Shown here piece by piece: positions 1-7,941 of a stretch of 23,952 nucleotides of DNA. The position numbers were made by a program, and so were the translations under genes. Below the pieces are notes generated by a model, which saw nothing but the letters and a program-made list of their open reading frames with translations, was not told where the DNA came from and did no database searches. Within the stretch, counting starts at the first letter, position 1, and every line of letters starts with the position of its first letter. The DNA comes from CBDUBS01 sp965365445 (GTDB lineage: Bacteria; Bacteroidota; Rhodothermia; Rhodothermales; DASSAV01), in contig CBDUBS010000041.1 in NCBI GenBank assembly GCA_965365445.1, positions 1 through 23,952 on the forward strand. Direction: 5' to 3'.

Positions 1-2642
1 GGCGTGCTGACGTCGGAGGTATAGGTAACGGACGGGTACAGCAGCGACCGGGTCACCTGGGGAACGGTGGGGTCGCTGATGTCGGCCTGGCTGACTCCGA
101 GGGCGGATACATCGACCTCCACCCGGCGAAACTTGTCGAACGGGTAACTCATGGCGATGCCGGCGCCGTACTGCCGGTACCGGAAATACGTATAGCGGTC
201 GTAATCCGGCAAAAGCCGCGACATATGAAACCCCGAAATACTCCAGTCCACCCGGTGCGGCAGGTAGTTATACGCAAGGATATAATCCGAATTGCGAAGG
301 TCGATGAGCAGGTTGGTGGCGACGAAAATCTGGTGGTTTCCCAGCATGTCGCTGAACATCATCTGCGTTACGCCCTGCACGCCGTAGAGCGCATCGTAAC
401 CGGCGGTGCCGTAAACGAGGTCGGGAGAGAACGTAAGCTTGTACTTACGGGGCTTGTAACGACCGTCGGGAGTGGTATTGTCCTGCGGGGAAAGAAAGCC
501 GTCGGAGAGCGACCGTGCGGACGGCGCCTCGTCGGAGAAGACGTAACTGCGGAGATCGATACGGACCCCTCCGTAGGTGGTGCTGTCGGCTTCGGAAGCG
601 GCGTTTTCCTCCCGGGCCGCTATTTTGCCGTCCGGAGCCAGTTTGCGGCTACCGTCGAGAATGGCGCTCAGGAGCGACGACCGGGAGGCGAGCGAGCCGT
701 CCGGGCGATCCCGCTTGCCGGCATACGCCTCTCCGTCAACCGCATCGCGCATGAACGGGTTGCCCTGACGCAGGGCGTCCCGAGCCAGTGATACGGCGGG
801 CGCCTCCCCGGACGTGTATCGGGCGGCTCGCTGGGCCCATACGTTGGGCAACAGCACTTCGCGGTCGGTGCTGCGCGAAGCGGGCGCGTTGAGAACGAAG
901 ATGGAGGGCGTCCCGTCTTTCAGGCTGACGAGGGCCGCCCGGGAGCCGTCGGCGGAAAGAGAAAGCTGCGTGACGCCGATTTCGACGTCGGAGAGGGGCC
1001 GCTCGGCCCCGGTCGCCAGGTTTTTCTCGTAGAGGTTCGGAATCCCGTTGCGGTCGGAAATGAAAAGCACGCGCTCCGGGCCGGCGAAGCGGGCGTGTTC
1101 GTCGTCCCAGAGTGCATCGGAGGTCAGGCGGCGGACTTCCGGGCGGCCCGGTTCGAGCAGGTATACGTCCATCTGTCGGTAGTCGTGCTCGAACATATCC
1201 AGGTCGGCGGGCGCGTACCGATGCAACAGGGTATGGGCCCCCCGGTCGCTGTGAAAAACGATGCTCCGTCCGTCGGGGCTCCAGGAAGGTTCGTGGTCGC
1301 TGAAAACATCGTTGGTGTAATTGACCGCCGTGCGCGTATCGAGGTCGAGCACGAAAATGTCGGACTGGGCGTCCCGGGATCCTTCGAAAGCGATGCGGTC
1401 GCCGGTGGGGCTCCAGGCAACCGTGTTGATCTGGTCGATGCCGGGCAGGCGGTAGTGCCGCGTCCGGCGCGACCTTACATCCACGAGCGCTATGGCGTCC
1501 GAGGGCCCGCTTTTGACCGCCATGGCAATGCTCCGGCCGTCAGGGCTCCAGGAGAGGCCGGGCGTCAGAATGCGAAGGCTTTCGAAGCGGCGGCTATCCT
1601 GCCCATCGACTAGTTTCTTGATGATTTTGCCGTCGGCGGCGTCGGCGATGTACACGTCGAACAGCGCACCCCGGTTGGTTACGAACGCAACGCGGTCGCC
1701 CTGAGGAGAAAGCGCCGGCCCCGCATTGTAGTAAAAGCCCTTTTCGCGGGTGATGATGGGCCGGGCAAACGCATCGAGATCTTCGCGGGCGGCCAGCTCC
1801 GGATAATGAATCTCCTTCAACGACCGGTGCCATCGCTCCGAAAGCTCATCGAGCGACAGGCCCGTCGCTTGCTTGAAGCCGGCCTCGACCGAACGCGATA
1901 CACGGATGCGCTGGAGGATTTCGGCGACTTTTTCCCGACCGTACTGCTCGACGATGTAATCCCACACGCTCTGGCCGCCCCGGTAGGCAAAATAGCCGTT
2001 CAGTCGCCTTATCGGGGCGAGGTCGTCCTCCAGGACGGCCTCCCGGACGTACATATCGGACTGGGTATCCCACCCCAGGGCGGCATATTCCGCCAGGCCC
2101 TCGTTGAACCACAGCGGAAGGACGAGCCGGATGTTGTTCTGGATGATGGACTGGATGGAGCCGCCGTAGAACATGTCGTTCAGGACGGCATGAACCAGCT
2201 CGTGGTGAACGACGCGCCGGAAATCGCGGTAGTCGCCCGTAAAGGGCAGGGCGATGCGGTTTTTGAACAACTCCGTAACGCCTCCGATGCCCTCGGAATA
2301 AATGGGCAGATCGACGGCGTTGGTAACCACGAAGTCGTTGTGGCTCTGGTAAACGATGAAGGGGATCCGTTCGGCGATCTGATACTGCAACAGATCGGTA
2401 AGCTGCCTGTAGGCTGACTCCGCCGCTTTGGCGGCAAAATCGGCCAGGTGGTACCCTCCCTCGTAGTAGTAAACGTCGAAATGCTCGGACTGAAGGAAAA
2501 ACCACTCATGGGATTCGTACTGCACCTTGTTTTTCCCATAGCGGAAGTACTGCCCATCCGCCTCACACGGATTTCCCGCCGCCAGCATCCCTGCGAGGGC
2601 CAGCAGTATGTAAAACCTGAAGGCGACGAGCGTATTCTTCAT
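1..2642 (-). CDS. Secreted gluzincin-type metallopeptidase with PD40 beta-propeller and C-terminal beta-barrel (partial, C-terminus off window)
   Basis: The frame is open from an ATG at 2642 to the left edge, giving about 880 residues without a stop. A signal peptide covers roughly residues 1-29. The N-terminal domain carries the zinc motif HELVH at 147-151 and a downstream FNEGLAEY segment at about 179-186, which would supply the third (Glu) ligand; this is the arrangement of peptidase-MA-like gluzincins. Residues about 300-580 hold several repeats of the SWSPDGR type, the hallmark of TolB-like PD40 beta-propellers. After a low-complexity linker, residues from about 735 onward alternate aromatic and polar residues like an outer-membrane beta-barrel of the D15/BamA type (inference). 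Such proteins are often labelled 'TolB-like' or 'PD40 domain protein'; this one is not the periplasmic TolB. It lies 107 nt downstream of the ABC permease gene on the same strand, so co-transcription is possible. The substrate is unknown. Confidence 0.85.
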   Translation of the reverse strand, partial: MKNTLVAFRFYILLALAGMLAAGNPCEADGQYFRYGKNKVQYESHEWFFLQSEHFDVYYYEGGYHLADFAAKAAESAYRQLTDLLQYQIAERIPFIVYQSHNDFVVTNAVDLPIYSEGIGGVTELFKNRIALPFTGDYRDFRRVVHHELVHAVLNDMFYGGSIQSIIQNNIRLVLPLWFNEGLAEYAALGWDTQSDMYVREAVLEDDLAPIRRLNGYFAYRGGQSVWDYIVEQYGREKVAEILQRIRVSRSVEAGFKQATGLSLDELSERWHRSLKEIHYPELAAREDLDAFARPIITREKGFYYNAGPALSPQGDRVAFVTNRGALFDVYIADAADGKIIKKLVDGQDSRRFESLRILTPGLSWSPDGRSIAMAVKSGPSDAIALVDVRSRRTRHYRLPGIDQINTVAWSPTGDRIAFEGSRDAQSDIFVLDLDTRTAVNYTNDVFSDHEPSWSPDGRSIVFHSDRGAHTLLHRYAPADLDMFEHDYRQMDVYLLEPGRPEVRRLTSDALWDDEHARFAGPERVLFISDRNGIPNLYEKNLATGAERPLSDVEIGVTQLSLSADGSRAALVSLKDGTPSIFVLNAPASRSTDREVLLPNVWAQRAARYTSGEAPAVSLARDALRQGNPFMRDAVDGEAYAGKRDRPDGSLASRSSLLSAILDGSRKLAPDGKIAAREENAASEADSTTYGGVRIDLRSYVFSDEAPSARSLSDGFLSPQDNTTPDGRYKPRKYKLTFSPDLVYGTAGYDALYGVQGVTQMMFSDMLGNHQIFVATNLLIDLRNSDYILAYNYLPHRVDWSISGFHMSRLLPDYDRYTYFRYRQYGAGIAMSYPFDKFRRVEVDVSALGVSQADISDPTVPQVTRSLLYPSVTYTSDVST

Positions 2643-2749
2643 AAAACGGGGGCGGTCGCCGGGCTGCGAGCGCCATGGATCCGAACAGAGGCGGCTTTTT
2701 AATTCAAGCGCCTGAAAACGAACAGGTTCCTCTCGGCCTCAAAAAGGAA

Positions 2750-4042
2750 TCAGGCATACCGAAACCACCGGATGAGATCCTTGAGGGCGGGTTTCTTGCC
2801 GTACATCAGGATGCCCACCCGATAGATGCGTGAACTGATCCATACGGCGCCGATGAATGCCCCGACGAGAAGAAAAAACGATAGCGCCATTTCCCAGAAG
2901 GGCACCTCGGTCACGGTATACCTTACGACCATCAGGATGGGCGAGAAAAACGGAATGATGGACAGGACGATAGAAAGGGTAGAATTGGGGCTTTCGATGA
3001 TGAAGGCCATGAACAGGATGGGGATGATGATGAGCATCGAGACGGGGAGCATGAGCCCCTGAGCATCCTGCGGCTGCTCGACGGCGGAGCCGATGGCGGC
3101 AAAAAGGCTCGAATACAGCAGATAACCCCCGAGGAAAAAGAGAATGAACCAGACGAACACCATGGGCGAGATGTCGGGGATGCTCAGGTCGGCCGCACGA
3201 AGCACTTCCTGCCGGGAGGCGTCCACGGGCAGATCGAACGCGGAAGGATCGATGAAGAGGGCCATGATCTGGCCTGCGAACGTAATCCCGGCCAGGATGA
3301 GCACGCTCCAGATGGCCATCTGGAGCAGCCCCATCGCCCCTATGCCCAGCACCTTTCCCATGAGGAGCTGGAAAGGCCTGACCGACGAAATCATGACCTC
3401 CACGACCCGCGTGGATTTTTCCTCTATGACGCCCTGCATGACGAAGGAGCCGTAGATGAACATGGTCATGTACAAAATGAACCCCAGGATGTAGCCGATA
3501 ACAGAGTACGTAACCGAGCTATCGGCGGCTTCGCCTTCGTCGGTGAGTTTGACCATACGGACAGGCACGCGGCTGCGGAGCACTTCGAGCACTTCCGGAG
3601 GGGCCTGCCGGATATCCAGGCGGTGCTGCCGGACGGCCTGATCGACGGCCTCCTCGATTCGGGAACGAGCGGAGAGGCCGCCCCCTTCGGAAGAATAGTA
3701 AACGGCTTCGCCCGCTCCCTCCTCGAGGCCCGCCGGCAACCGGAGATAGGCGTCGTAACGGCCCGCCTGCACGGCCGCACGCAAGGATTCGGCGGGGGCG
3801 GAGGTCTGCATGAACACGAACTGCTCGTCCGTGGCGGACTGGAGGCGGTCGAACAGGGCGCCTGTTTCATCGATTACGGCCACGGTCCGCTCGTTGCCTT
3901 CGAGGGCTACGGCGGCCATGATACCCGGCACCACGGCGATGCCGATGAGCAGGATCGGCGCCAGCAGCGTAGTCAGGACGAAAAACCTCGACTGTACGCG
4001 GCGGAGAAATTCGCTTTGAAGAACGATCCAGATTTTATCCAT
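2750..4042 (-). CDS. ABC-2 type transporter permease, NatB-like
   Basis: This 430-residue integral membrane protein is the permease partner of the ATPase encoded just upstream (41-nt gap, same strand). One transmembrane helix near residues 22-46 is followed by a large extracytoplasmic domain (about 50-175), then about six helices between 178 and 410. The segment EEKSTRVVEVMISSV after the second helix, followed by RPFQLLMGKVLG, is typical of the ABC-2 permease family that includes NatB-type exporters. The start ATG at 4042 gives the usual short cytoplasmic lead before the first helix. The family exports ions, small molecules or peptides, and the substrate cannot be read from sequence. The following gene on the strand is the surface peptidase/propeller protein, which may be a functional partner, but that is only positional. 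Confidence 0.9.
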   Translation of the reverse strand: MDKIWIVLQSEFLRRVQSRFFVLTTLLAPILLIGIAVVPGIMAAVALEGNERTVAVIDETGALFDRLQSATDEQFVFMQTSAPAESLRAAVQAGRYDAYLRLPAGLEEGAGEAVYYSSEGGGLSARSRIEEAVDQAVRQHRLDIRQAPPEVLEVLRSRVPVRMVKLTDEGEAADSSVTYSVIGYILGFILYMTMFIYGSFVMQGVIEEKSTRVVEVMISSVRPFQLLMGKVLGIGAMGLLQMAIWSVLILAGITFAGQIMALFIDPSAFDLPVDASRQEVLRAADLSIPDISPMVFVWFILFFLGGYLLYSSLFAAIGSAVEQPQDAQGLMLPVSMLIIIPILFMAFIIESPNSTLSIVLSIIPFFSPILMVVRYTVTEVPFWEMALSFFLLVGAFIGAVWISSRIYRVGILMYGKKPALKDLIRWFRYA

Positions 4043-4083
4043 CGGTGCTGATCCTGTTCGGTTCGGGGTGCAGGCATCCCGGG

Positions 4084-5046
4084 CTAGCGGACGACGGGCC
4101 GTTCGGCCGGCTCGGGCGTGCCGTTGGTGTGCTGTTTCCGGGTGACGACATCGATGAATATCTCGCTCAGGGGAGGCTCGACGAGGTCATACCGAAACAC
4201 TTCGGTGGTGCGCTCGATGGCGGTCTGAAGTACACGCTTCCGAACCGCGGAAGTATTCTGCACAAGCTGGAGCTGGGCGCGGTTGTTCGTCCTGGAAACG
4301 ACGCGGAGGAGCCCCTCGCGCTCCATCTCCGTGAGAAAACCGGAATCGCCCTCGAACTCCAGCACGATGGTGTTTTTTCCGAAGCGGCTTTTGATATCGC
4401 GAAGGGGCCCCTGAAGCAAAATTTGCCCCCTGGAGATCAGGCAGATATCATCGCAGATCTGCTCGACCTGTTCCATTTGATGGGAAGCGAAAAGGATGGT
4501 CCGCCCTTCGTTTTTCATCTCCACGATGATTTCCTTGAGCAAACCGGTATTGATCGGGTCGAGGCCGCTGAACGGTTCATCGAGGATGAGGAGTTCGGGC
4601 TGGTGGAGGATCGTAGCAATGAACTGGATTTTCTGCTGCATCCCCTTGGAGAGCTCCTCGGTTTTCTTGCCCGCATAATCTCGCGCGTCGAACCGGTCGA
4701 GCCAGTACCTCGCCCGGCGTCCTGCCTCGGAGGGGGGCAGCCCTTTGAGGGCGCCGAGATAGACGAGTTGCTTCCCGACGCGCAGTTTCTTGTAGAGGCC
4801 CCGTTCCTCCGGCAGATACCCCATCCGCTCCTGACTCCAGGGGCCTACCGGCTTTTCACCGAACAGAATTCGGCCTTCGTCCGGGACCGTGATGTACGTA
4901 ATCATCCGGATCGTGGACGTCTTTCCTGCGCCGTTGGGGCCAAGAAGCCCGAGGATGCGGCCCGGCTGGGCCGAGAAGGAGACATGATCGACGGCGGTAA
5001 GGGCTCCGTATCGTTTGGTAGCGTGATCGACCGTCAGACTGGGCAT
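4084..5046 (-). CDS. ABC transporter ATP-binding protein, NatA-like
   Basis: This 320-residue nucleotide-binding subunit powers the adjacent ABC-2 permease. Walker A is GPNGAGKT (36-43), the signature is LSKGMQQ (132-138), Walker B is LLILDEP (152-158), the D-loop is SGLD (160-163) and the H-loop His is at 189. The roughly 90 residues after the NBD match the C-terminal extension (DUF4162-like) found in NatA-type ATPases. The frame stays open 47 codons upstream to 5187, but homologues start with a short segment directly before the first beta-strand, and the ATG at 5046 has an AGGA sequence about 9 nt upstream. I therefore use 5046. The gene sits 54 nt after a candidate terminator of the preceding minus-strand gene. 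Confidence 0.92.
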   Translation of the reverse strand: MPSLTVDHATKRYGALTAVDHVSFSAQPGRILGLLGPNGAGKTSTIRMITYITVPDEGRILFGEKPVGPWSQERMGYLPEERGLYKKLRVGKQLVYLGALKGLPPSEAGRRARYWLDRFDARDYAGKKTEELSKGMQQKIQFIATILHQPELLILDEPFSGLDPINTGLLKEIIVEMKNEGRTILFASHQMEQVEQICDDICLISRGQILLQGPLRDIKSRFGKNTIVLEFEGDSGFLTEMEREGLLRVVSRTNNRAQLQLVQNTSAVRKRVLQTAIERTTEVFRYDLVEPPLSEIFIDVVTRKQHTNGTPEPAERPVVR

Positions 5047-5100
5047 GGTTGGTGTCCTGAATGGGAAGAAGCGCTTCGCCAGGCTACACACGTTCGGAGG

Positions 5101-5121
5101 AAAAAACCACCCGCAGGCGGC
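5101..5121 (-). terminator. Candidate intrinsic terminator after the 94-residue gene
   Basis: Read on the minus strand, GCCGCC, loop TGCG and GGTGGT form a 6-bp stem (two G-U pairs) followed directly by five T residues. It lies 80 nt downstream of the small gene at 5201-5485 and 54 nt upstream of the ABC ATPase start. It could be a full terminator or an attenuator that partly passes transcription to the ABC genes. Confidence 0.45.
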
Positions 5122-5200
5122 CTCTCCGGACCCGGCTCGGTTAAGATACGAGATGCGTCGGACGAAGATGCAGCCCGCAAGCAACATCCCGCCGGATCGA

Positions 5201-5485
5201 TCAGAGCAGCGCCATCGCCCCCTGCGGAATGGGTATCAGATACTGCTGTTCGAATACGTCCTCGTGAACGGCAAGATGGCCGGTGCCCCGAAAATCGACC
5301 GCGACGAACGGCCCTACGATGCGCTTGACCTCCCCGATGCCATAGTAACTGGGCATAGGCCCGTAATAGACCAGTTGGCCGTGCTGAAGCTCTTTGCCGA
5401 CCCGGGCCCGCCTGTGGAATGCAGGCACGACGGGCAAAAGTTCCAATCGGTAAGGTATTCTGTCAGGTACGATTCGAGTAGCCAT
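5201..5485 (-). CDS. Small protein of 94 residues, possible KOW/Tudor-like beta-barrel
   Basis: I do not recognise this as a named family. The frame is open from a GTG at 5575, but I start at the ATG at 5485 because the extra 30 codons are Arg/Ser-rich and overlap a predicted leader structure. The central part reads as short beta-strands with conserved-looking glycines: GQLVYYG, YGIGEVKRIVGPFVAVDF and LAVHEDVF. This rhythm (a G-x-G-x-V turn followed by a VxVxF strand) resembles small SH3-like folds such as KOW or the Tudor-type domain at the C-terminus of some helicases; that resemblance is inference. The protein is predicted cytoplasmic, with no signal or membrane segment. A promoter, structured leader and terminator appear to frame it as its own transcription unit. 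Confidence 0.65.
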   Translation of the reverse strand: MATRIVPDRIPYRLELLPVVPAFHRRARVGKELQHGQLVYYGPMPSYYGIGEVKRIVGPFVAVDFRGTGHLAVHEDVFEQQYLIPIPQGAMALL

Positions 5486-5499
5486 GTTCCATGATTGCC

Positions 5500-5574
5500 T
5501 GTCGGGGCGCGTAGTACGCCGCTCCGCTCCCGAAGGTCCGTGGCGCCGCGCCGAGCTACAAACGCCCCCCGACA
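5500..5574 (-). promoter_or_regulatory. Structured 5' leader upstream of the 94-residue gene
   Basis: On the minus strand TGTCGGGG (5574-5567) pairs perfectly with CCCCGACA (5507-5500), and three more pairs follow after a G-G mismatch. The stem encloses about 59 nt that contain GTAG/CTAC and CGCC/GGCG pairing options and a C-UUCG-G tetraloop. It falls between a candidate promoter and the start codon. No known riboswitch consensus was recognised. Confidence 0.4.
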
Positions 5575-5603
5575 CCCCGCATCTTCGCTGAACCGATGAA
5601 CCT

Positions 5604-5632
5604 TAAATAGATGTTATTACGATTTTTCGCAA
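5604..5632 (-). promoter_or_regulatory. Candidate sigma-70-like promoter, minus strand
   Basis: On the minus strand TTGCGA (5632-5627) and TATTTA (5609-5604) are separated by exactly 17 nt inside the only AT-rich patch of this gap. A transcript would start near 5597, just ahead of the paired leader and about 110 nt before the ATG at 5485. Confidence 0.45.
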
Positions 5633-5770
5633 GATATGATTTTTGAGGGCGGAGTGCACGGATGGTCCATGAAATCGGTGGTCGCCGGTTTTCCCGAAGG
5701 GTCGGGCGGCTGGATTCCCGCTCCCCGCCTGCACGGGGACAGGCTACGCGGGCCTGACGACTCAGTAATG

Positions 5771-5799
5771 GTTCGGGATTATATAGTCCTGAGCCGAAC
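5771..5799. repeat. Inverted repeat GTTCGG/CCGAAC around an AT-rich core
   Basis: GTTCGG (5771-5776) and CCGAAC (5794-5799) are perfect inverted repeats. The 17-nt interior holds a near-palindromic core, GATTATATAGTC. It could be an operator or an RNA hairpin in front of the DUF4290 gene; the sequence does not decide between these. Confidence 0.4.
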
Positions 5800-5896
5800 A
5801 GTGTCTTACCCGGCTTTATTTGTGCCTTGTCGCTGGTTTATTAATACGGGCTTCTTATTTTGTCACCCCCGCCGCCCTCGTCATGGTTTCCGGCTA

Positions 5897-5904
5897 TATC
5901 TTTG
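5897..5904 (+). promoter_or_regulatory. Bacteroidota-type -7 box (TATCTTTG)
   Basis: This is an exact match to the TAnnTTTG -7 element of the Bacteroidota primary sigma factor, 53 nt upstream of the DUF4290 start. No TTTG -33 partner is seen at the usual spacing; the nearest TTTG, at 5859-5862, is too far. Confidence 0.4.
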
Positions 5905-5957
5905 TTTTCCGGACAGTGGCGCCCGTAACCGCACATACAATCCTGTCTGGGATAGCC

Positions 5958-6242
5958 ATGATGTATTACGATAGCAAGATCGTTGATCGACAGGTAGGCC
6001 GGAACGCCGAACTGTTCAGCCGTGCTATCGCCGAACTGGAGACGCCGGAAAAACGCTACCCCTACCTTCGCATTCTCATTGCCATCATCGAGCAGGCCCA
6101 CCCCGAGTGGAACCAGGCCCCCCAGAAGGACCGGCAAATCGCGCAACTCATCGTGCACATGAGCCACGGAGCCCTGAACATGGACGAAGTAGCCGATGTC
6201 GTCCGTATCCGGGATGAGGAGCGCGGCTACTTCTACGACTGA
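5958..6242 (+). CDS. DUF4290 family protein
   Basis: This 94-residue protein starts with MMYYDSKIVDRQVGRNAELF, which resembles the N-terminus of DUF4290 proteins, a small uncharacterised family that I know mainly from Bacteroidota and relatives. It is predicted all-alpha, acidic and cytoplasmic, with no signal peptide. The open frame extends upstream to a TTG at 5820, but the family begins with the short M-x-Y lead seen at the tandem ATG codons 5958/5961, so I use 5958. It is shorter than the typical member I recall (about 200 residues), so it may represent only the N-terminal core. It lies upstream of miaB on the same strand with a 167-nt gap. Function unknown. Confidence 0.75.
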   Translation: MMYYDSKIVDRQVGRNAELFSRAIAELETPEKRYPYLRILIAIIEQAHPEWNQAPQKDRQIAQLIVHMSHGALNMDEVADVVRIRDEERGYFYD

Positions 6243-6343
6243 CGGCCGGAGAGGGCTGGCGGGAGAATTAACCGAAGCTTCGGCTGAAACAACCGGCAAA
6301 CCGGGAGCCTGCGCCGGGGAAAGGGGTTGAAGCCGAACGTCTC

Positions 6344-6351
6344 TATTTTCG
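6344..6351 (+). promoter_or_regulatory. Weak candidate -7 box for miaB (TATTTTCG)
   Basis: This matches TAnnTTTG at five of six fixed positions, in the only AT-rich part of the gap before miaB. A transcript would start near 6358 and carry the run of nine C residues at 6369-6377 in its leader. No good -33/-35 partner is seen. Confidence 0.25.
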
Positions 6352-6409
6352 GGATTTTAACCACTCCTCCCCCCCCCATTCAGGCGCTTCACCCCGCCGC
6401 CGTCGAGCC

Positions 6410-7849
6410 ATGAACCTGATAACCGATCTGGACCTGCTGGATAGCGCCCTTGCAGCCCCGAAAAAAGCCCCGCTCGGTAGGCGTCGCGTGTATATCGAGA
6501 CGTACGGGTGCCAGATGAACGTGTCCGATTCGGAAATCGTGGCCTCCGTCCTGCAGGAGCATGATTTCCGCCTCACGCTCGACCCGGCCGAGGCGGACGT
6601 GGTGCTGCTGAACACGTGCGCCATCCGGGAGAATGCCGAGCAAAAGGTACGGCGGCGCCTGAGCGAGTTCCGCGCCCGCAAGCGGGTCAGCCGCCCGGAT
6701 CTGACGCTCGGCGTGCTGGGCTGTATGGCGGAACGATTGCGGAAAAAGCTCCTGGAGCAGGAGCACCTGGTGGACCTCGTCGTGGGGCCGGACGCCTACC
6801 GGGATCTGCCCCGCCTGCTGCTGGAAGTGGAAGAAACCGGGCAGGCCGCCGTCAACGTACAACTCTCCCGGGAAGAAACCTACGCCGACGTCGCCCCGGT
6901 GCGTTTCGACACGAACGGCCTTTCGGCCTTCGTCTCGATCATGCGCGGATGCGACAACATGTGTTCGTTTTGCGTGGTGCCCTTCACCCGGGGCCGCGAG
7001 CGCAGCCGCCCGACGACCAGCATCCTGGCCGAGTGCGCCGGACTCGTGGAACAGGGCTACCGCGAGGTGACGGTGCTCGGGCAGAACGTCAACTCGTACC
7101 GCTACGAGCAGGATGGGAATGTGGTCGGGTTTGCGGAACTGCTGTACCGGGTCAGCCTGCTTTCTCCGGATCTGCGGGTGCGCTACTCCACGAGCCACCC
7201 GAAAGACTGCTCGGATGAGTTGCTGCACGTGCATCGGGAGCGTCCCAACGTCTGCAATGCCATCCATCTGCCCGTTCAGCACGGCAGCACCGCCATGCTC
7301 GAACGGATGCGGCGGACGTACACGCGCGAGGAATACCTCGGCCTGATCGAACGAGCGCGCCGGATCGTACCGGGGATATCCCTTACGACCGACCTGATTG
7401 CCGGATTCTGCGGCGAGTCGGAAGCAGAACACGAGGAGACCCTCTCGCTCATGGAAGCCGTCCGGTACGATCAGGCCTTCATGTTCATGTATTCCGAGCG
7501 GCCCGATACGTATGCCGCCCGCAAGCTTACCGACGACGTCCCGGAGGACGTAAAGAAACGGCGGCTCTCCGAGATCATCGCCTTGCAGACAGGCCATTCG
7601 CTCGAAAGCAACCGGGCGGAAATCGGCAAAACGCACCGGGTGCTCATCGAGGGGCCAAGCAAGCGAAGCCACGAGCAACTCTGCGGCCGCACCGATACGA
7701 ACAAGATGGTGGTGTTCGATCGGGGCAACCTGCGCCCGGGCGAGTACGCTTCGGTGACCATCACGGACTGCACTTCGGCGACGCTGCTCGGACGGGCCAC
7801 CGAAGCGTTTGAACACGGAACGGCCTGCCGGTCAACCGTGGCGGCCTGA
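6410..7849 (+). CDS. miaB: tRNA-2-methylthio-N6-dimethylallyladenosine synthase
   Basis: MiaB is a radical-SAM methylthiotransferase that adds the 2-methylthio group to i6A37 of tRNAs reading UNN codons. The 479-residue protein has all three expected parts. The N-terminal UPF0004 domain has cluster cysteines C34 (ETYGCQMN), C70 (LNTCAIRENAE) and C105 (GVLGCMAE). The radical-SAM core has CDNMCSFC, a CxxxCxxC motif with C181, C185 and C188. A C-terminal TRAM domain covers about the last 65 residues. The RENAE and RGCDNMCSFC signatures favour MiaB over MtaB or RimO. The ATG at 6410 gives a normal-length N-terminus. It is followed after 128 nt by a sigma-54 activator and lptE, a gene order I recall from other Bacteroidota. 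Confidence 0.96.
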   Translation: MNLITDLDLLDSALAAPKKAPLGRRRVYIETYGCQMNVSDSEIVASVLQEHDFRLTLDPAEADVVLLNTCAIRENAEQKVRRRLSEFRARKRVSRPDLTLGVLGCMAERLRKKLLEQEHLVDLVVGPDAYRDLPRLLLEVEETGQAAVNVQLSREETYADVAPVRFDTNGLSAFVSIMRGCDNMCSFCVVPFTRGRERSRPTTSILAECAGLVEQGYREVTVLGQNVNSYRYEQDGNVVGFAELLYRVSLLSPDLRVRYSTSHPKDCSDELLHVHRERPNVCNAIHLPVQHGSTAMLERMRRTYTREEYLGLIERARRIVPGISLTTDLIAGFCGESEAEHEETLSLMEAVRYDQAFMFMYSERPDTYAARKLTDDVPEDVKKRRLSEIIALQTGHSLESNRAEIGKTHRVLIEGPSKRSHEQLCGRTDTNKMVVFDRGNLRPGEYASVTITDCTSATLLGRATEAFEHGTACRSTVAA

Positions 7850-7941
7850 ACGGGCCGCGCCCGGCGAAAGCACGCCGCCGAAGAACGGGTGCATGAAGGG
7901 TACCAGAAGATCACGGTAGCGCACCCGCCGCATGCTTATCT

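Larger units (their letters stand above)
5633..5957. other. Intergenic region upstream of the DUF4290 gene
   Basis: No gene is supported here. The frame leading into the DUF4290 gene is open upstream to a TTG at 5820, but that extension looks fortuitous. The region contains overlapping short hairpins around 5726-5750 (for example CCCCG/CGGGG and GCCTG/CAGGC, mutually exclusive), an inverted repeat at 5771-5799, and a perfect TAnnTTTG box at 5897-5904. Confidence 0.6.

Noticed and set aside
225..791. 188-codon plus-strand frame inside the left-edge gene
   Set aside because: It overlaps a continuous 880-codon minus-strand frame with a signal peptide, zinc motif and propeller repeats.
5766..5790. 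tRNA T-loop-like GGTTCGGGATT
   Set aside because: The flanking bases do not form a five-pair T-stem, and no acceptor or anticodon arms can be drawn.
5820..5957. N-terminal extension of the DUF4290 protein from a TTG, which would add a hydrophobic segment
   Set aside because: The extension lies in AT-rich promoter-like DNA with a perfect TAnnTTTG box, and the family starts at the tandem ATG at 5958.
6272..6283. Perfect 12-bp palindrome CCGAAGCTTCGG between the DUF4290 gene and miaB
   Set aside because: Too short a stem once a loop is allowed and no T-run on the plus strand; it could be an operator, but one copy gives no support.
6389..7816. Long open frame of 475 codons on the minus strand opposite miaB
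   Set aside because: Antisense shadow of a GC-rich gene; miaB on the plus strand has every catalytic motif, and the shadow has no recognisable domain.
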